Below are positions 4,714-7,088 of a stretch of DNA of 7,088 bases, one piece after another. Origin of the DNA: Deltaproteobacteria bacterium (GTDB lineage Bacteria > Desulfobacterota > Anaeroferrophillalia > Anaeroferrophillales > Tharpellaceae); the NCBI GenBank assembly GCA_030595135.1, contig JAUVDU010000076.1, positions 1-7,088 on the forward strand. The letters are read 5' to 3'. The translations under genes and the position numbers were made by a program. Each line of letters begins with the position of its first letter. The stretch's first letter is position 1. The notes under the pieces were generated by a model that ran no database searches, was not told the DNA's origin, and saw nothing but the letters and a program-made list of their open reading frames with translations.

Positions 4714-6135
4714 ATGTCAAGTAAACGGGTTCTGGTTGTCGATGATGAACACCTGATACGCTGGTCTTTAGTTAGAGCCCTTGATGGAGCGGGTTTTCAG
4801 GTTGAAGCGGCTGAGACCGGAGCGGAAGCTCGGGCTAAATATCGGGAGTTCAGGCCTCATGTAATTCTTCTTGATATTTGCCTGCCTGATGCCAATGGCA
4901 CTGATTTGTTGCAGGAATTTAAGGCTGATGACAAAGACCTGGTTGTTATTATGATAACGGCTCATTCTGATGCTGACTCCGCCGTCAGGGCTCTCACGGC
5001 CGGGGCCGCTGATTATGTCGGTAAGCCTTTTGACCTTGAAGATGTTCTACATTCGATCGAACAGGCTCTGGAAAAACAGCGCCTGCGTGATGAAAATGCC
5101 TATTTTCGTCGAGTTCTAAAAGAAAAGTTTGATCGGGATAGCTTGGTTGGCAACTGTCCTAAAATGATTGAGATTTATAAGTTGATCAAGGTTGCAGCCG
5201 ATGCCGATGCCAAAACGGTTCTGATTACCGGTGGCAGTGGTACCGGTAAAGAGCTGGTAGCCCGGGCTATTCACATGCATAGCCCCCGTTCGAAAGATCC
5301 TTTTATCGATGTAAACTGTGCGGCTATTCCTGAATCTCTGTTGGAAAATGAGCTTTTCGGTCATGAACGGGGTGCCTATACGGATGCTTCCCACAAGCAG
5401 AAAGGTATTTTCGAAATGGCTGGGGCGGGAACTGTTTTTCTCGATGAAATCGGGGATATGCCTATCGGTATGCAGGCCAAGATTCTGAAAGTTATTGAGA
5501 ATCGACGTTATCGACGCCTCGGGGGCGAGGATGATGTTATTTCTGATGCTAGGATTGTGGCTGCGACCAACCAGAATCTACCCCTTTTGGTCAAAGAAGG
5601 TAAGTTTCGGGCTGACCTTTTTTATCGCTTGAATGTGATGCCTATCGTGCTCCCTTCTCTAGTTGAGCGAAAAATGGACATCCCTCAGTTGGTGGCCTAT
5701 TTTATCAACCGTTTCAATGGTGAGTATGGTTGCAATGTTGAGGGGGTTGATGCCCAGACCATGCACCATCTTATGGCTTACAATTGGCCCGGAAATGTAC
5801 GTGAATTGCGTAACACAATTGAACGGGCGATGATGCTTGATCGCAATAAAACCCTTACCTCGCAGCATCTCAGTTCTGAAATTATCAATGCCGGCAAGTC
5901 TAATAACGATGGCTGTGGAGGTGAAGGGGGCGAAGAGGGGCCTGAAGAGGATTGTTTTTCCTCAGGTCTGATACGTCTGCCCAAAGATGGCATTTCGCTT
6001 GATGAAGTCGAAAAACAGCTCATCCAGATGGCCTTGAAGCGTTGGAGCGGTAACCAGACCAAGGCTGCCGAGTGCTTGCGTATGAGTCGGGATACTTTGC
6101 GCTATCGCATGAAGAAATTCGGCATCCCGAAATAG
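4714..6135 (+). CDS. NtrC-family sigma-54-dependent response regulator
   Basis: The 473-residue protein is a DNA-binding ATPase that remodels sigma-54 RNA polymerase when phosphorylated. The receiver domain (1-120) has the acidic pair D10/D11, phosphoacceptor D54, T82 and K104. The AAA+ domain (about 143-375) has Walker A GGSGTGKE (173-180, Gly replacing the common Glu at 174), the sigma-54 contact loop GAYTDA (220-225, a variant of GAFTGA), Walker B VFLDEIGDM with D244/E245, sensor I AATNQN, arginine residues R299 and R305, and WPGNVRELRN (358-367). A Gly/Glu-rich linker (399-413) leads to a Fis-type helix-turn-helix (about 430-471, NQTKAAECLRMSRDTLRYRMKK). All domains are full length. It is divergent from the cytochrome-kinase pair and its likely partner is that kinase. 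The second cytochrome starts 22 bp after its stop, so the two are probably one operon. Targets probably include the promoters in 4110-4713. Confidence 0.95.
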   Translation: MSSKRVLVVDDEHLIRWSLVRALDGAGFQVEAAETGAEARAKYREFRPHVILLDICLPDANGTDLLQEFKADDKDLVVIMITAHSDADSAVRALTAGAADYVGKPFDLEDVLHSIEQALEKQRLRDENAYFRRVLKEKFDRDSLVGNCPKMIEIYKLIKVAADADAKTVLITGGSGTGKELVARAIHMHSPRSKDPFIDVNCAAIPESLLENELFGHERGAYTDASHKQKGIFEMAGAGTVFLDEIGDMPIGMQAKILKVIENRRYRRLGGEDDVISDARIVAATNQNLPLLVKEGKFRADLFYRLNVMPIVLPSLVERKMDIPQLVAYFINRFNGEYGCNVEGVDAQTMHHLMAYNWPGNVRELRNTIERAMMLDRNKTLTSQHLSSEIINAGKSNNDGCGGEGGEEGPEEDCFSSGLIRLPKDGISLDEVEKQLIQMALKRWSGNQTKAAECLRMSRDTLRYRMKKFGIPK

Positions 6136-6157
6136 TTTTTTTAAAACAGGAATTAGT

Positions 6158-7088
6158 ATGAATAATTCAAAAATTATTGCTCGCTTAGTCATTTATTGCT
6201 GCCTGGTTTTTATCTCCGGCCTTCTTTTTTCTCAGGCGGTTTTAGCTGAGTGCCTGACCGGGGCTTGTCATCAGCAATTAAAATCTTTTACCAGGCTTCA
6301 CGAACCCCTGGTTGAGGGGGAGTGCCAAGTCTGTCATGAACGTGTGGTTTCGGAACACCCTTTAAAAAAAGGTCGGAGTTTTAAACTGGTTGCTGACGGG
6401 GCGGCTTTGTGTCTAGAGTGTCACGACGCTTTTGTTCCGACTTCGGGTAAACTCCATGCCGCAGTCGACGATGGAGAATGCCTGGCCTGCCACAATCCGC
6501 ATGGCGGCAGCAGCGTTGGTCTGTTGCGGGCGGATGGCGACCTTAAAGTAATCTGTTTTGAGTGCCATGATGCGGAGCCTTTTGAGCAGCCGCATGTCCA
6601 TGGCCCGGTGGCGGCCGGAGTCTGTCTTGAGTGTCACGACCCGCACCAATCCAAGTACCAATTCCTTTTATTGCAAGATTCCAAATTGATGTGTCTTAAA
6701 TGTCATGCTGATTTTGTCGATGGCCTGGAAAATTCGGCTGTCATTCACGCCCCCCTTGAGGATGAAAACTGTAGCGCTTGCCATGAGGTTCACGGAGGGT
6801 CTTTTGCCCATCTTCTTAAAGGGGATGGCCCGAAACTCTGCTTCTCATGTCATAAAGAGCAAGCCGGTAAGTATAATAAGGCCAAAACCAAGCACACGGC
6901 CCTCTATAAAGAGGGGCGCTGCGGCAATTGTCACGCCCCCCATTTTGCAAATCATGCTTCACTGCTGTTTGAGCGGGAGAGTGATGTCTGTCTGCGTTGT
7001 CACGGCAAAGATGATTTCCATCGTTCCAAAGCCTTGAAAAATATCCGCACTGAACTGGCCGAAAAAGAGCATCTTCATGGTCCCGTGA
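6158..7088 (+). CDS. Secreted multiheme c-type cytochrome (doubled-CXXCH type), C-terminus beyond the window
   Basis: The frame runs from an ATG at 6158, with an AGGA site about 6 nt upstream, to the right edge without a stop (310 codons). Residues 1-30 are a signal peptide ending AVLA. The mature protein opens at once with a CX4CH motif (C32-H38), followed by ten CXXCH motifs at Cys56, 85, 108, 133, 156, 179, 205, 228, 255 and 278. Sixteen other histidines can serve as second ligands. From residue 100 a unit of about 49 residues recurs: a His-x-x-(V/L) turn, then CXXCHxxH, then a hydrophobic LL stretch and a second CXXCH. This fits the doubled-CXXCH cytochrome repeat family. HGPV at 307-310 begins another unit, so more hemes are expected. 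It follows the regulator by 22 bp and should share its promoter. The role is periplasmic or extracellular electron transfer; no partner can be named. Confidence 0.93.
   Translation, partial: MNNSKIIARLVIYCCLVFISGLLFSQAVLAECLTGACHQQLKSFTRLHEPLVEGECQVCHERVVSEHPLKKGRSFKLVADGAALCLECHDAFVPTSGKLHAAVDDGECLACHNPHGGSSVGLLRADGDLKVICFECHDAEPFEQPHVHGPVAAGVCLECHDPHQSKYQFLLLQDSKLMCLKCHADFVDGLENSAVIHAPLEDENCSACHEVHGGSFAHLLKGDGPKLCFSCHKEQAGKYNKAKTKHTALYKEGRCGNCHAPHFANHASLLFERESDVCLRCHGKDDFHRSKALKNIRTELAEKEHLHGPV

Noticed and set aside
6705..7037. 110-codon plus-strand frame overlapping the second cytochrome
   Set aside because: It is out of frame with the run of CXXCH motifs, which clearly marks the true frame.

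Overview
The window looks like a chromosomal segment of an anaerobic, cytochrome-rich bacterium. The most likely group is Desulfobacterota or a related 'deltaproteobacterial' lineage. This placement is inferred from two very heme-dense multiheme c-type cytochromes, an NtrC-class sigma-54 regulator, a soluble GAF-PAS histidine kinase and several small palindromic insertions. No rRNA or tRNA gene is present to settle the taxonomy.

Layout, left to right. At 1-1151 (minus, running off the left edge) lies a secreted FG-GAP repeat protein, probably a seven-bladed beta-propeller. At 1206-1352 there is a symmetric palindromic element resembling a MITE. At 1362-3242 (minus) lies a cytoplasmic GAF-PAS-HisKA-HATPase sensor kinase. 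Upstream of it, across a 90-bp gap holding a heptamer-repeat hairpin, is a periplasmic cytochrome with 12 CXXCH motifs at 3333-4109 (minus). A 604-bp divergent intergenic region follows (4110-4713). It contains a 130-bp MITE with perfect 13-bp terminal repeats and an exact 8-bp target duplication, with a 67-nt hairpin nested inside it. It also has one sigma-54-like promoter candidate pointing each way and two further inverted repeats. At 4714-6135 (plus) is an NtrC-family response regulator. After only 22 bp comes a second secreted multiheme cytochrome (6158 to beyond the right edge) with at least 11 heme motifs.

Inferred logic: the kinase and regulator are probably cognate partners split between two divergent transcription units, and each unit also encodes a multiheme cytochrome. 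The kinase has no membrane segment, so it probably senses a cytoplasmic signal through GAF and PAS. The phosphorylated regulator would activate sigma-54 promoters in the shared intergenic region, giving coordinated expression of both cytochromes. This suggests a signal-gated periplasmic or extracellular electron-transfer module. No electron donor or acceptor can be read from the sequence. The MITE sits between the two promoter candidates and may have altered the spacing of enhancer sites.
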